From positions 434,001 to 498,000 of the forward strand of contig CP012068.1 in the NCBI GenBank assembly GCA_001189495.1: DNA of 64,000 nt. Direction: 5' to 3'. The notes beneath the pieces were generated by a model. That model did not search any database and had not been told where the DNA came from. It saw nothing but the letters and a program-made list of their open reading frames with translations. Positions 62,476 to 64,000 of the stretch are shown here, piece after piece. The stretch comes from Eubacterium sulci ATCC 35585. GTDB taxonomy: Bacteria > Bacillota > Clostridia > Peptostreptococcales > Anaerovoracaceae. The translations under genes were made by a program, and so were the position numbers. The first letter of the stretch is position 1. Every line of letters starts with the position of its first letter.

Positions 62476-62535
62476 TTTTGATGTGGTATGGCCTCTGCAT
62501 GCACAGGGGTAACATGATGGAGATATTAAGAATAA

Positions 62536-64000
62536 ATGAGTAGAAACAAAAGAATAAAGGTATACCTAAGTGTATTGCTCATTTTGATGATGCTGTTCAC
62601 ATATTGCTTTTCCTTCGCAGAGGATGAGGTCGCTCCGCCTGCCGAAAAAGAGACGGAACAGACAAATGAAGCTGAAGAAAACCAATCACAAAATCAGCAA
62701 GGCGAGGAACAGAAAGCCACCGAATTTGATATTGATAAGGCGAGTGAAGCTAATTTTGGATCAACGAACAAAGTAGATAAAGGTGTTGTAAAAGTAGATA
62801 AGAATGGAAAGCCTGAACTTAAATCTGGTTCTGCGATAATCTACTGCAAGAATACTGGAGAAAAGGTTTATGCTAAGTCTGAGAAGAAAAAGTTTGCACC
62901 ATATAGCTTGACCAAGCTCATGACAGCTATTTTGGTTACTCAGAAGCTTTCACTGGATGCTAAGGTAACCATATCTGCAGAGGCTGCAAAGCTAAGCAAC
63001 CAGGAGAAGGGGATTCAGCTTAAAGAAGGCGAGATCCTCACAGTCGACCAGTTGCTTCACGCTATGCTAATCATGTCAGATAATGGCGCAGCATATGCTC
63101 TAGGAGAAGCAGTTTCAGGAAGCATGGATGAGTTTATCAAGCTCATGAATGAGACATCAAAGAACATCGGCTGCAAGGACACACTGTTTGCAACTCCTAA
63201 CGGTTTGATCGATGATGTTTCAGCAGAGCACACTACAGCTTCAGATTTTCTTGAGATAGCTAAGGTAGCCTTCGGAAACAAGACGATTTTAAAGGTGTCA
63301 GGAACTAAGAACTATAGGATACCTAAGAACGAGATGAGCGACGTCCGTTTTTTGAAAAATAGCAATAAGCTTTTATCGGGAAGTAAATCTGGGTATGTAT
63401 CAGGTAAACTGGGATATATCAGCGAAAACAGTACATCGATAACCATGGTCTATAAGCAAAATGGTATGGAGCTTATCATGGTTTCACTCGGCGTAGGCAA
63501 GAATACACGCTACACGATTTGCGAAAAGATGGTTGATTATGCCAAGACTAAAATCAAGGGCATAGAGGTCGTTCCAAAGGGTAAGATTTTAGGAAAGGCG
63601 CGAGTTAAGCACGGCGTCAAGACTAGAGTTGAGGTGGAATCTGCGAGCTCAGCAATGGCCTACCTGCCAGCTCAGGGCTCCAAGGATTTGATTAAGACTG
63701 AAGTCGTTTTAAAGAGCGATGTCGAAGCACCTATCAAAAAGGGAGACGTAATGGGTAGCTACCGCATCTACGTTTCTGATGAGCAGGTCAATGAGATAGA
63801 CCTAGTTTCCACAGAATCTGTTGGAACAGGCTGGATTCCTTCATATATAGGAATCTCAAACAAAACGACTATAATAGTTCTTTTTGTAATATTTTTGATA
63901 GTATCACTTTTGATGCTTAGAACGGTCAACAAAGCCAAGACTAAGGCGCGAAGGCGCAAGCTTCGCAAGGAGCGAATTAAGCAACTTGCCATGGAAGAGC
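62536..64000 (+). CDS. D-alanyl-D-alanine carboxypeptidase (S11, DacF-like), 3' end outside window
   Basis: At least 488 codons, open to the end of the window. A signal peptide (about 1-28, ending CFSFAEDE) and an acidic Gln/Glu-rich linker precede the peptidase domain. The penicillin-binding motifs are SxxK (YSLTKLM), SxN (MSDNGAA) and KSG in place of KTG (SKSGYVSGKLG). A PBP5-type C-terminal beta domain, a membrane helix (IIVLFVIFLIVSLLMLRTV) and a very basic cytoplasmic tail follow. It trims the terminal D-Ala of peptidoglycan stem peptides outside the membrane. The ribosome site (GGAG) is 13 bases from the ATG, so the start is less sure. Confidence 0.9.
   Translation, partial: MSRNKRIKVYLSVLLILMMLFTYCFSFAEDEVAPPAEKETEQTNEAEENQSQNQQGEEQKATEFDIDKASEANFGSTNKVDKGVVKVDKNGKPELKSGSAIIYCKNTGEKVYAKSEKKKFAPYSLTKLMTAILVTQKLSLDAKVTISAEAAKLSNQEKGIQLKEGEILTVDQLLHAMLIMSDNGAAYALGEAVSGSMDEFIKLMNETSKNIGCKDTLFATPNGLIDDVSAEHTTASDFLEIAKVAFGNKTILKVSGTKNYRIPKNEMSDVRFLKNSNKLLSGSKSGYVSGKLGYISENSTSITMVYKQNGMELIMVSLGVGKNTRYTICEKMVDYAKTKIKGIEVVPKGKILGKARVKHGVKTRVEVESASSAMAYLPAQGSKDLIKTEVVLKSDVEAPIKKGDVMGSYRIYVSDEQVNEIDLVSTESVGTGWIPSYIGISNKTTIIVLFVIFLIVSLLMLRTVNKAKTKARRRKLRKERIKQLAMEE

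Overview
The window looks like chromosomal DNA from an anaerobic, low-to-moderate GC Gram-positive bacterium of the class Clostridia. The best fit, by inference only, is the Anaerovoracaceae / Clostridiales family XIII group (Mogibacterium and Eubacterium-like oral and gut anaerobes). Supporting signs are the cdaA-cdaR-glmM-glmS order, long-form HPF, RecD2, YhaM, DUF4080 radical SAM protein, ferredoxin-like and NBP35-type proteins, strong purine-rich Shine-Dalgarno sites and a raiA-type RNA.

Layout. 1-4914: the 3' end of argS, two radical SAM proteins, a TPR protein and two unrecognised genes. 4936-5106: a free-standing structured RNA that I cannot assign. 5207-8272: an AT-rich Sau3AI-like restriction-modification island. 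8277-14390: an insertion-sequence mosaic. It holds a worn IS481-like element, a GC-richer cargo gene for a sortase-type hemoglobin-interacting surface protein, gene remnants, an IS1249-like element and a TfoX-like gene between degenerate IS ends. 14432-14706: three tRNA genes (fMet, Leu, Asn) on the minus strand. 15077-22784: a lipoprotein, membrane proteins, an aldehyde dehydrogenase and a group of immunity-like genes (SUKH, DUF1877) around a ParE/Phd toxin-antitoxin pair. 22868-31277: a LysR regulator, an ABC exporter, an orphan response regulator, YhaM, RecD2 and ComFC. 31335-34258: a cobalamin riboswitch ahead of a large leucine-rich-repeat surface protein. 34309-35199: a raiA-like RNA and hpf. 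35420-43599: a probable seven-gene run, cdaA, cdaR, glmM, glmS, a UPF0340 gene, nadE and murE, joining c-di-AMP signalling to cell-wall precursor supply. 43649-51625: a membrane-anchored EEP-family hydrolase, a lipoprotein, rpsT, a fused MetA-aspartokinase, a ferredoxin-like protein, an AEC transporter, an NBP35/Mrp ATPase and a DUF2325 gene. 51727-54143: a second AEC transporter split by an IS3-family element. 54256-64000: a hydroxy-acid oxidase, rdgB, a YihY protein, glutamate decarboxylase, divergent serA and serC, an apgM-like gene and the start of a D,D-carboxypeptidase.

Most notable are: (i) one reading frame that joins a complete homoserine O-acyltransferase to a complete aspartokinase; (ii) a B12 riboswitch with its own promoter and terminator that controls a surface protein instead of a transporter or biosynthetic gene; (iii) a repeated GTTAG-N6-CTAAC operator, like the core of DtxR-family iron boxes, shared by the hemoglobin-interacting protein and the DUF2325 gene; (iv) an unassigned small RNA with a near-consensus promoter and perfect terminator. 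All family names come from reading the sequence; no database search was run.
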